This document shows positions 1 through 5,169 of a stretch of DNA of 5,169 nt, piece by piece; position 1 is the first letter of the stretch; each line of letters begins with the position of its first letter. The notes beneath the pieces were generated by a model. The model ran no database searches, had not been told where the DNA came from, and saw nothing but the letters and a program-made list of their open reading frames with translations. The stretch lies in assembly GCA_030453435.1 (NCBI GenBank), contig JAKDKI010000181.1, forward strand, positions 1-5,169, read 5' to 3'. Source of the DNA: Kocuria sp. (GTDB lineage: Bacteria; Actinomycetota; Actinomycetes; Actinomycetales; Micrococcaceae). Made by a program: the position numbers and the translations under genes.

Positions 1-267
1 GGAGTCTCGGAGCGTCACGCAAGGTGATCCAAGTCTTCCGGAGCTCTAACCGGGGGAGGGCCATACAAGACCCCCGCCGCGAGTTCAGCGTGACCCAAGA
101 TTGGGTGCCGCGGCACCGTACACTCACCGCAGCCACTCAAGCTCTTGAGCTGATGAACACTTCCTTCGTCGTGTTCATGTACTACTTTGCCGCACTGCAC
201 CACCGGGGGAACATGGCCAAATGGCCAGAGTTGGGGCCCCTAACCTGTTAAAAGCCTGTGAGTGAGT
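1..267. other. Left intergenic region, no supported gene
   Basis: No gene can be supported here. One plus-strand frame is open from the window edge to a TAA at 249-251. Its product resembles no domain I know, has no ribosome binding site, and would run convergently into the response regulator. Another plus-strand frame closes at 47-49 and could be the last codons of a gene outside the window, followed by an inverted repeat CGGGGG/CCCCCG (51-56 and 71-76). Other perfect inverted repeats are CTCAAG-CT-CTTGAG (136-149), ATGAACAC/GTGTTCAT (153-160 and 171-178), GGGGCCCC (233-240), TAAC-CT-GTTA (241-250) and AGTGA-GT-TCACT (261-272, across the response-regulator stop). None is followed by a clear T-tract on either strand. 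Confidence 0.5.
153..178. repeat. Perfect 8-bp inverted repeat
   Basis: ATGAACAC (153-160) and GTGTTCAT (171-178) are exact reverse complements separated by 10 bases. In RNA this would form an 8-bp stem with a 10-base loop. As DNA the half-site centres are 18 bp apart. It lies about 90 bp beyond the response-regulator stop, so it could be part of that gene's 3' end or a protein-binding site. There is no T-run next to it, so I do not call it an intrinsic terminator. The arms are visible; any role is inferred. Confidence 0.4.
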
Positions 268-1032
268 TCACTGCGTCATATCGTCCGTGAGTTCCGGCTC
301 CACCAAACCGCTCTGAATACCCGCAATAAGAACCTGAACTCGGTCCCTCGCTCCCAGCTTGTCGCACAGTTGTGACACGTAGGCCTTGACGCTGCCGTGG
401 GAGACCTTCATCTGGTCGGCAATCTCATTGTTGTTGAGCCCCTTGGCGATCCACCGCAGGGTTTCCAACTCTCGGGTGGTCAGATCCGGGACGAATGATT
501 GCTGATTCGTGGCCGCGGGGGTCTCTTGGGGCACCGTGTGGGCCGTCTCGGTTCGCCCCCTGCGGACCGAGGGAACCGGAACATCCCCCAGCACATTATT
601 GGCCAACGAATTGGCCACGGACTGCGAAAGCGTCATTTCATCCTCCCGCACCTGAAGCACCGCAGAAACAATTTCCTCGTGCCGGGCGTCTTTCACCAGA
701 TATCCGGAAGCACCAGCTCGTAGCGCCGGCACAACATACTCCAGGGTAGAAAAAGTCGTGAGCGCCAATACCTTTGAGCGCGGAGCCTGCTGAACGATCT
801 GTGCAGTGGCCTCGATGCCGTCCATTCCGGGCATTCTGATATCCATGAGCACCACATCAGGATCCAGCTCGAGACACTTCTGAACCGCCTCCGCACCCTC
901 CGATGCTTCACCCAAAACCTGAAATCCCGGCTCCGCGTCGAATAAATTCCGCAACGCATCGCGCATGAGTGGATGGTCATCTACCAAAATAAGGGTGCAC
1001 AAACTCATAGTCTGATCATAAACTGATCGCAT
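268..1032 (-). CDS. NarL/LuxR-family response regulator
   Basis: Cytoplasmic DNA-binding response regulator of 254 residues, presumably phosphorylated by the divergent histidine kinase. The N-terminal receiver domain (about residues 12-128) has acidic residues D18-D19 in LILVDDHP, phospho-acceptor D64 in VVLMDIRMPGMDG, T92/T93 and K114 in YLVKDA. The C-terminal LuxR-type helix-turn-helix spans about 183-243 (LTTRELETLRWIAKGLNNNEIA, then SVKAYVSQLCDKLGARDRVQ). A linker of about 50 residues rich in P, T, Q and N (about 131-182) makes it longer than the usual 200-225 residues of this family. I chose the ATG at 1032 because GAGGAG lies five bases upstream of it. The internal Met9 (1008) has no such site, although the receiver domain begins just after it. 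Its start codon overlaps that of the small peptide ORF on the other strand. The family assignment is firm; target genes are unknown, and the nearby peptide and kinase promoter is the obvious candidate. Confidence 0.95.
   Translation of the reverse strand: MRSVYDQTMSLCTLILVDDHPLMRDALRNLFDAEPGFQVLGEASEGAEAVQKCLELDPDVVLMDIRMPGMDGIEATAQIVQQAPRSKVLALTTFSTLEYVVPALRAGASGYLVKDARHEEIVSAVLQVREDEMTLSQSVANSLANNVLGDVPVPSVRRGRTETAHTVPQETPAATNQQSFVPDLTTRELETLRWIAKGLNNNEIADQMKVSHGSVKAYVSQLCDKLGARDRVQVLIAGIQSGLVEPELTDDMTQ
996..1024 (+). promoter_or_regulatory. Candidate promoter for peptide-kinase unit
   Basis: TGCACA (996-1001, four of six matches to TTGACA), a 17-base spacer, then TAAACT (1019-1024), which fits the TAnnnT form of a -10 element. 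The predicted start, seven bases past the -10, is position 1031, the A of the peptide ORF's ATG. That gives a leaderless mRNA, a common arrangement in actinobacteria, and would explain why no Shine-Dalgarno sequence precedes this ATG. The whole element lies within the response-regulator start region. Direct repeats of CTGATC at 1012 and 1023 flank and overlap the -10. Confidence 0.35.
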
Positions 1033-1240
1033 GAACTCTCCTCATGTCATTTCCCGCATCCATACTGACCAAACTGGCTCTTTGTCGAGTTTCAAACGGG
1101 CCCTCGCTGCCACACTGATCACATGCTCCCTCCTGTTCACACTGGGCGGCCCCGCCATGAGCGCTCAGCAGGGTCCTGCGGAGAAGGGCCCCAGTAGCGT
1201 CGTGTGCCGTTACTTCCCCCAGCTCTGCGGCGGGTGGTAA
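1031..1240 (+). CDS. Small secreted peptide precursor (putative signal peptide/pheromone)
   Basis: A 69-residue ORF that looks like an exported peptide precursor; I recognise no named family. Residues 18-45 form a classical Sec signal: positive FKR (21-23), hydrophobic core ALAATLITCSLLFTLGG (24-40), and a small-residue exit PAMSA, with cleavage likely after A45. The predicted mature product is 24 residues starting QQGPAEKG and ending CRYFPQLCGGW, with C59 and C66 six residues apart, able to form a disulfide loop, and a C-terminal Trp. LITC is not a good lipobox because position -1 is Thr. The start is uncertain. ATG 1031 has no Shine-Dalgarno but suits a leaderless transcript. TTG 1082 would give a compact 52-residue precursor with a textbook signal peptide, also without a binding site. 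It runs into the histidine kinase gene with a short overlap, so the two are probably cotranscribed. Inferred role: ligand of, or modulator for, this kinase. Alternatives are a bacteriocin-like peptide or a spurious ORF; the signal peptide argues against the latter. Confidence 0.6.
   Translation: MNSPHVISRIHTDQTGSLSSFKRALAATLITCSLLFTLGGPAMSAQQGPAEKGPSSVVCRYFPQLCGGW
1036..1043 (-). promoter_or_regulatory. Shine-Dalgarno site of the response regulator
   Basis: On the minus strand GAGGAG (1043-1038) sits five bases before the ATG at 1032 and fixes that start over the internal ATG at 1008. These same bases are codons 2-5 of the small plus-strand peptide ORF if it starts at 1031. A plus-strand transcript beginning at or before 1031 would therefore be antisense to this ribosome binding site. 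Confidence 0.75.
1059..1088 (-). promoter_or_regulatory. Candidate promoter of the response regulator
   Basis: On the minus strand TCGACA (1088-1083, five of six matches to TTGACA) is followed after 18 bases by TATGGA (1064-1059), a weak -10 match. The expected transcript start near 1052 would leave a leader of about 20 bases containing the GAGGAG site. The -35 element is good and the -10 poor, so this is tentative. It would place the promoter inside the 5' part of the peptide ORF. Confidence 0.3.
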
Positions 1241-2433
1241 TCGCCGTCCCAGCGGGATCCACCTCCGTGCGGGAGGGTTTTAACCGCACCAGTCCACTGC
1301 CGGTTTGGCTTCGTGTCACGCTGGTGCTCTTTGCTGCCATTGCGCTCTTCGACGATCTTCGGGCGCTGGAGCCCGAGGATCATGCCGCCACGACCACGGT
1401 CCTGGTAGCTGCTCAAATGATCCTGAGCTACGGTTCGTTGGCCCTGGTGGCTTGGCGTCCGGGCGTTGCGAGCACGGTCCTTCTGGTCCCGCTCGTCCTC
1501 GCGTTGTTCACCCACAGTTACGCGTTCACCCTCATTTGCGCGGTGATCGTCACGATTGCCACGGTGAGCATGCTGCCGCGCACGTTGACGCTGGTCTACA
1601 GCTTGGTCCTCGCAACATGGACCATAACGGCCGTGGTGGTGGAGAGCACCACGGATGCTCTGTGGCTCATGGGTACACCACTCGTAGTCGGCGTGGTCAT
1701 TGGTGTGGCGCTGCGCTTCTTCGTCATTCAGCACCGCGAAAACAAGACACGCCTGAGGAGCATTGAGGCCGCCCACCAGCAGTTGCGCGAGCAGGAACGG
1801 TTGGAGCTTGCGCGCGATCTCCACGACGTGGTCGCCCATGAACTCACTTTGGTGACCATGCAGGCCGCGGGATCCCACCGCCAGAACGATCCTGCGGTGT
1901 TGCACGAAACCATTTCCACCATAGAGAACGCGGCCCGGTCCGGTCTGCAGGAGCTGCGCACGCTGCTGCACATTCTGCGCGAATCACCGGGAGCGGTGAG
2001 CCGCAACGAGAACTCATCCGGCCTGACCACCGGCTCCTTGGAGAACCTGTTGGATTCCCTCAGCGCGAGTCTCACCGCGGCTGGATTCTCCGTCACGGTG
2101 AACACCCTGGATGGTTTTGACACGCTACCGACCACCGTGCGCGGTACCGCCGCGCGCATCCTGCAGGAAGCGTCCACCAACATCATCAAGTACGCTCCGG
2201 CCGGCTCCGCCTGCTTGTTGTCCCTCACCCGCGATGCCAATTCGGTAATGGTCCGCACGGAGAATGAATTGCAGCATTCGCGCGGACCGGAGTACGGCGA
2301 GTACCCGATGACCTCCGGTTACGGTTTGCACGGGATCCAGGAGCGTGTTGCGCTGCTCAACGGTGATGTCACCTACGGCCCTCAGGACGGCCGTTGGGTT
2401 CTGGATGTGCGGATCCCCTTCGGCGATGCCTGA
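1234..2433 (+). CDS. Membrane sensor histidine kinase (HPK7, DesK/LiaS-like)
   Basis: Integral-membrane kinase expected to phosphorylate the divergent NarL-type regulator. Residue numbers count from the GTG at 1204, the longest possible form (409 residues). About six membrane segments lie at roughly 34-50, 64-84, 89-104, 107-124, 127-146 and 154-174, joined by short loops, with no extracellular sensor domain. A short coiled linker (178-200) leads to a HisKA_3 H-box, LARDLHDVVAHELT, with phospho-acceptor H207. The ATPase domain shows the N-box QEASTNIIKYA (N326) and the G-box GYGLHGIQERVALLNG (about 372-387). The usual DxGxG is replaced by VRTENEL, as in some actinobacterial relatives. The start is unresolved. 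GTG 1204 overlaps the peptide ORF by 37 bases with no well-placed binding site. GTG 1234 overlaps by seven bases (GTGGTAA) and suits translational coupling; I chose it. GTG 1267 has GGA nine bases upstream. All three keep every membrane segment. The gene overlaps the downstream ATL gene by eight bases. Confidence 0.9.
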   Translation: MVIAVPAGSTSVREGFNRTSPLPVWLRVTLVLFAAIALFDDLRALEPEDHAATTTVLVAAQMILSYGSLALVAWRPGVASTVLLVPLVLALFTHSYAFTLICAVIVTIATVSMLPRTLTLVYSLVLATWTITAVVVESTTDALWLMGTPLVVGVVIGVALRFFVIQHRENKTRLRSIEAAHQQLREQERLELARDLHDVVAHELTLVTMQAAGSHRQNDPAVLHETISTIENAARSGLQELRTLLHILRESPGAVSRNENSSGLTTGSLENLLDSLSASLTAAGFSVTVNTLDGFDTLPTTVRGTAARILQEASTNIIKYAPAGSACLLSLTRDANSVMVRTENELQHSRGPEYGEYPMTSGYGLHGIQERVALLNGDVTYGPQDGRWVLDVRIPFGDA

Positions 2434-2788
2434 TTCACACTCCCCGCTCACCGGAGACGCGGCCGCCCGAGCGGTTCGCAGCGTGGTCCTGTCCGTACCG
2501 CCCGGTGCGGTTTTGTCCTACGGTGATGTGGCCGAGCTCGCGGGGCTGAGTTCCCCCCGGCTCGCTGCGCGCATCATGTCGCGCGGTCTGGCCGGGGACG
2601 ACGTCGCCTGGTGGCGCATCGTGCGCGCGGACGGCTCTCTGCCGGATCACCTACAGATCGCCGCTCGAGAGCACTATCTGGCCGAGGGCACTCCCCTCAA
2701 AGACACTGACGCGCATTTGGTGCAGGTGGCCATGCGGGCCGCCCGGTGGGACGATCCCCCGGAGGACTTCGCGGTCCCTGCAGATTAG
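2426..2788 (+). CDS. MGMT-family alkyltransferase-like protein (ATL)
   Basis: A 120-residue protein consisting only of the DNA-binding domain of O6-alkylguanine-DNA alkyltransferase. Visible family features are VPPGAVLSYGDVAELAG (24-40, with the SYG tyrosine at 32) and an AR-I-M segment (48-51) carrying the probable arginine finger R49. The active-site PCHRV is replaced by AWWRIV (61-66). With no acceptor cysteine it cannot transfer alkyl groups. ATL proteins instead bind alkylated guanine and pass the lesion to nucleotide excision repair (family knowledge). The ATG at 2426 overlaps the end of the kinase gene by eight bases; a further upstream in-frame ATG (2345) only adds sequence translated from inside the kinase gene and is unlikely. 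No strong ribosome site is seen, so translation is probably coupled to the kinase. Whether it is functionally tied to the two-component system or merely adjacent cannot be told from this window. Confidence 0.85.
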   Translation: MPDSHSPLTGDAAARAVRSVVLSVPPGAVLSYGDVAELAGLSSPRLAARIMSRGLAGDDVAWWRIVRADGSLPDHLQIAAREHYLAEGTPLKDTDAHLVQVAMRAARWDDPPEDFAVPAD

Positions 2789-2801
2789 GCCCCGCTGGCC
2801 C

Positions 2802-2816
2802 GCCCCGAGCCGGGGC
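2802..2816. terminator. GC-rich hairpin between convergent units
   Basis: GCCCCG-AGC-CGGGGC is a perfect 6-bp stem with a 3-base loop, 14 bp past the ATL stop and 49 bp past the purC stop. Being symmetric it could act on both converging transcripts. No T-tract follows on either strand, so it is at best a weak or atypical terminator. A second, smaller inverted repeat GGGTC/GACCC (2829-2833 and 2845-2849) lies nearby. Confidence 0.35.
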
Positions 2817-2864
2817 ACCCAGGAGGCAGGGTCAAGACGTCATCGACCCATTGTCGCCGACTGC

Positions 2865-3836
2865 TCAGTACTCCGTGGGACCCGCCACTTCGAAGAACGG
2901 GCCCTTGGGCTCGAAGGCCCGCCCCGTGAGTCGTTCATAGGCCTCCACGTAGCGCGAACGGGTCTTCTCGACCACGTCCTCCGGCAGCTCGGGAACAGGT
3001 CCGTTGCCGTCCCAACCGGACTCGTCGGAACGCAGCCAGTCACGGACGTACTGCTTGTCGAACGAAGGCTGGGCTTGACCCGGCTTGTAGGTCTCTGCAT
3101 CCCAGAACCGGGAGGAGTCCGGGGTCAACACTTCGTCGCCCAGGGTGATGGCGCCCCGGTAAGAATCGAGCCCGAATTCCATCTTGGTGTCGGCCACGAT
3201 GATGCCGCGTTCGCGGGCGATCTCCTCCGCCTCCAAGTAGATATTGAGGGACAGTTCGCGCAGCCGATCAGCCACCGCGTTGCCCACCACGTCCGCCATT
3301 TCCCGGAAGGTGATGGGTTCGTCGTGTTCACCCAATTCGGCTTTACCGGTCGGGGTGAAGATGGGGCTTTCGAGCCGATCGCCGTCTTGCAGGCCCTCGG
3401 GCAGTTCCACTCCGCAGATCGATCCGGAAGCCTTGTAGTCCTTGAGACCCGACCCGGTCAGATAACCGCGCACGATGTTCTCGACCGGGAACATGGAGAG
3501 GTTTTTGCAGATCACGGCACGCCCGCGCACGGACTCGTGAACGTCGGTCGTGAGAATGTGATTGGGAATTCCGGTGAGTTGCTCGAACCACCACAGTGAC
3601 AGCTGGGTCAGGATGGTGCCCTTGTTCGGGATCTCGGTGGGCAGCACCTGGTCGAATGCGGAGATCCGGTCACTCGCGAGCACCAGCACGGATCCGGCCC
3701 GGTACTCCGCGTTGTCGTTGATGGCCACGCCGGTGGCCCGCAACCGGGATTCGTCCGGAATGTAGAGTTCACGGACTTTGCCCGAATAGGCGTGCTTCCA
3801 GCCGGGGATCTCGGGTGGAGCGAGATGCTCACTCAT
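2865..3836 (-). CDS. purC: Phosphoribosylaminoimidazole-succinocarboxamide synthase (SAICAR synthetase)
   Basis: Cytoplasmic enzyme that joins aspartate to CAIR using ATP, giving SAICAR in de novo IMP synthesis. The 323-residue protein is full length for the longer (Ade1-like) form common in actinobacteria; the E. coli form is about 237. Hallmarks are YSGKVRELY (17-25, ATP-binding start), LVLASDRISAFD (51-62), PVENIVRGYLTGSG (117-130), PIFTPTGKAELGEHDE (158-173), IIVADTKMEFGL (212-223) and LTPDSSRFW (237-245). The ATG at 3836 has GAGGAG five bases upstream, inside the end of purD. The ATGA overlap with purD (3833-3836) shows the two are cotranscribed, purD first. No further gene follows on this strand before the convergent ATL gene, so purC is the last gene of the operon here. 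Nothing is odd in the sequence. Confidence 0.98.
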   Translation of the reverse strand: MSEHLAPPEIPGWKHAYSGKVRELYIPDESRLRATGVAINDNAEYRAGSVLVLASDRISAFDQVLPTEIPNKGTILTQLSLWWFEQLTGIPNHILTTDVHESVRGRAVICKNLSMFPVENIVRGYLTGSGLKDYKASGSICGVELPEGLQDGDRLESPIFTPTGKAELGEHDEPITFREMADVVGNAVADRLRELSLNIYLEAEEIARERGIIVADTKMEFGLDSYRGAITLGDEVLTPDSSRFWDAETYKPGQAQPSFDKQYVRDWLRSDESGWDGNGPVPELPEDVVEKTRSRYVEAYERLTGRAFEPKGPFFEVAGPTEY

Positions 3837-5128
3837 GCTTGCTCCTCAGCTGTGGTCGGGAGGGTGATGCGACCTTCGGCGGCAGCCAACGCAATGTCAC
3901 CGCGGTAATGCGCACCGGGGAGAGAAATCGATTCCATCCCACGATATCCACGCTCACGTGCTTCGTTGAGATCTGCGCCGTGGGACACCACGGCCAACAC
4001 GCGGCCGCCCGCGGAAACGATGTCACCGGCGTTATTGGTGGCGGTGCCGGCGTGAATCACGTGAGTTTCTTCCACGGATTCGGCCTGGTCCAGGCCGGTG
4101 ATGGCGTCACCCTTGCGCGGGGCGCCGGGGTAGTTCTGTGCGGCGAGCACCACTGTCACGGATGCGCCGGATTTCCATTCCAGTGCCCCGTCCTCGGACA
4201 GGCGCCCTTGGGCGGCGTCGAGCATTAGCTCACCGAGCGGAGACTCGAGCATGGCCAGAACGGATTGCGTTTCAGGATCCCCGAAACGGGCATTAAACTC
4301 GATGACCTGCACACCTCGCTTGGTGACCGCCAGACCGCAGTAGAGCACGCCCGTGAAAGGTGTGCCGCGGCGTCGTAATTCGTCGACCACGGGCCGTGCC
4401 ACACGCTCGACGACCCCGTCCGTGAAGCCTTCGGGCAGCCAGTCGAGAGGCGTGTAGGCACCCATGCCACCGGTATTGGGGCCCTGATCGTTGTCGCGCA
4501 CGCGCTTGAAGTCTTGGGCGGGGATCAAGGGCACCACTCGTTCGCCATCCGTGATGACGAACAGGGAGACCTCGGGGCCTTCCAGGAATTCCTCGATCAC
4601 CACGGAGCCGCCGGCCTCGACGCACTCGCGGGCGTGGGCTTCCGCGCGGTCACGCTCGCTGGTGACCACTACGCCCTTGCCCGCGGCCAGGCCGTCGTCC
4701 TTGACCACGTGCGGGGCGCCGAACTCTGTGAGGGCCTCGCGCACTTCGGCCATGTCCGAGGTGGCCACTGCGCGGGCGGTCGGCACGTTGGCGGCAGCCA
4801 TGATTTCCTTGGCGAACGCCTTGGAACCCTCGATGCGTGCGGCGTCCTTGGAGGGCCCGAACACCGGAAACCCGGCCTCGCGCAGGGCGCCACCCACGCC
4901 AGCTACCAGCGGCGCCTCGGGTCCCACAACCACGAGATCGGCGTGCAGCTGTCGCGCGAGCTCGGTGACCGCCTGCGGGTCCTGGGCGTTCACGGGATGC
5001 ACCGGAACATCTTGGGCGATCCCGGCGTTACCGGGCGCAGCATGAACTTCGCTGACCTTGGGATCTGCCAGCAGGGACTTGATGATCGCGTGTTCTCGGC
5101 CGCCTGGGCCCACTACCAAAACCTTCAC
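3833..5128 (-). CDS. purD: Phosphoribosylamine-glycine ligase (GAR synthetase)
   Basis: Cytoplasmic ATP-grasp enzyme that joins glycine to 5-phosphoribosylamine, the second step of IMP synthesis. The 431 residues match the usual length of monofunctional bacterial PurD. The N-domain opens with MKVLVVGPGGREHAI (1-15). GPSKDAARIEGSKAFAKE (91-108) and VKDDGLAAGKGVVV (142-155) mark the ATP-grasp region. GPNTGGMGAYTP (216-227) and the family signature RFGDPETQ (281-288) complete the core, followed by a C-domain to residue 431. The start is GTG at 5128, immediately before the conserved MKVLVVGPGG, so it cannot be much shorter. Only a weak TGAG lies upstream as a ribosome site. It is the first gene visible on this strand and overlaps purC by four bases. 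It is intact, with nothing unusual apart from the start context. Confidence 0.98.
   Translation of the reverse strand: MKVLVVGPGGREHAIIKSLLADPKVSEVHAAPGNAGIAQDVPVHPVNAQDPQAVTELARQLHADLVVVGPEAPLVAGVGGALREAGFPVFGPSKDAARIEGSKAFAKEIMAAANVPTARAVATSDMAEVREALTEFGAPHVVKDDGLAAGKGVVVTSERDRAEAHARECVEAGGSVVIEEFLEGPEVSLFVITDGERVVPLIPAQDFKRVRDNDQGPNTGGMGAYTPLDWLPEGFTDGVVERVARPVVDELRRRGTPFTGVLYCGLAVTKRGVQVIEFNARFGDPETQSVLAMLESPLGELMLDAAQGRLSEDGALEWKSGASVTVVLAAQNYPGAPRKGDAITGLDQAESVEETHVIHAGTATNNAGDIVSAGGRVLAVVSHGADLNEARERGYRGMESISLPGAHYRGDIALAAAEGRITLPTTAEEQA
3842..3847 (-). promoter_or_regulatory. Shine-Dalgarno site of purC
   Basis: GAGGAG on the minus strand, five bases before the purC ATG and within the last codons of purD. 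It has the same core and spacing as the site before the response regulator, and it settles the purC start at 3836. Confidence 0.8.
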
Positions 5129-5134
5129 GTGCTC

Positions 5135-5165
5135 AGCGTATCGGCACCGGGTCCACCTACTCCAA
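5135..5165 (-). promoter_or_regulatory. Weak candidate promoter of purD
   Basis: On the minus strand TTGGAG (5165-5160) and TACGCT (5140-5135, fits TAnnnT) are separated by 19 bases. The predicted start falls at 5128, the G of the purD GTG, which would make a leaderless mRNA. The spacer is long and the elements weak. Only 41 bases upstream of purD are in the window, so a promoter further upstream, or cotranscription with an upstream gene, is equally possible. Confidence 0.2.
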
Positions 5166-5169
5166 CGTT

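Noticed and set aside
15..203. Minus-strand 62-codon frame beyond the response regulator
   Set aside because: GTG start without a binding site, no similarity to any family I know, and it overlaps the palindromes.
24..251. Plus-strand open frame, 75 codons from a GTG and open to the window edge
   Set aside because: No ribosome binding site, no recognisable domain, and odd composition. It may be a chance open frame in GC-rich DNA. It cannot be excluded as the tail of a gene starting outside the window.
1119..1130. Possible lipoprotein lipobox (LITC) in the small peptide precursor
   Set aside because: The residue before Cys is Thr rather than Gly, Ala or Ser, and the Cys lies inside the hydrophobic core. 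A normal signal-peptidase site follows at PAMSA.
1031..1240. AgrD-type thiolactone autoinducer
   Set aside because: No AgrB-like protease gene is in the window, the precursor has a normal Sec signal instead of the AgrD amphipathic leader, and it has no acidic C-terminal tail.
1210..1971. 253-codon minus-strand frame opposite the kinase
   Set aside because: Shadow of the kinase coding sequence. Its His/Arg/Gln-rich, low-hydrophobicity product has no domain, while the plus strand has clear kinase motifs.
2821..2826. AGGAGG on the plus strand after the ATL gene, a perfect Shine-Dalgarno core
   Set aside because: No ATG, GTG or TTG start codon lies within the usual 5-12 bases downstream, so it serves no gene I can see.
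3075..3599. 174-codon plus-strand frame opposite purC
   Set aside because: Antisense shadow of a firmly identified purC gene.

Overview
The window looks like part of a chromosome from a high-GC Gram-positive bacterium (Actinomycetota, perhaps Micrococcales). This rests on roughly 60% GC, frequent GTG starts, actinobacterial-style NarL/DesK-type two-component proteins, and the long form of PurC. Genus cannot be read from the sequence.

Layout, left to right. Positions 1-267 hold no gene I can support, only several short perfect inverted repeats. A LuxR/NarL-type response regulator lies on the minus strand (268-1032). Starting at the same CATG on the plus strand is a small ORF (1031-1240) encoding a 69-residue secretory-looking precursor that ends in CRYFPQLCGGW, with two cysteines six residues apart. 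It runs into a membrane histidine kinase (start about 1234, end 2433). The kinase overlaps a small alkyltransferase-like (MGMT-related, ATL) DNA-repair protein (2426-2788). Facing these from the right, on the minus strand, is a purine operon: purD (3833-5128) followed by purC (2865-3836), joined by an ATGA overlap. A short GC-rich hairpin sits between the converging units.

The purine genes are ordinary. They encode GAR synthetase (step 2) and SAICAR synthetase (the aspartate-adding step) of de novo IMP synthesis.

The interesting part is the left half. A small exported peptide with a possible disulfide or otherwise cyclised C-terminus is encoded between a response regulator and a multi-membrane-segment kinase that has no separate extracellular sensor domain. 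The simplest reading is a peptide signal and its two-component receptor, similar in logic to Gram-positive peptide quorum sensing but with a DesK/LiaS-type (HPK7) kinase and a NarL-type regulator. It could also be a kinase-associated inhibitor peptide or a bacteriocin-like product with its own sensor. The function is inferred, not shown. The response-regulator and peptide start codons overlap on opposite strands, so expression of the two is probably linked.
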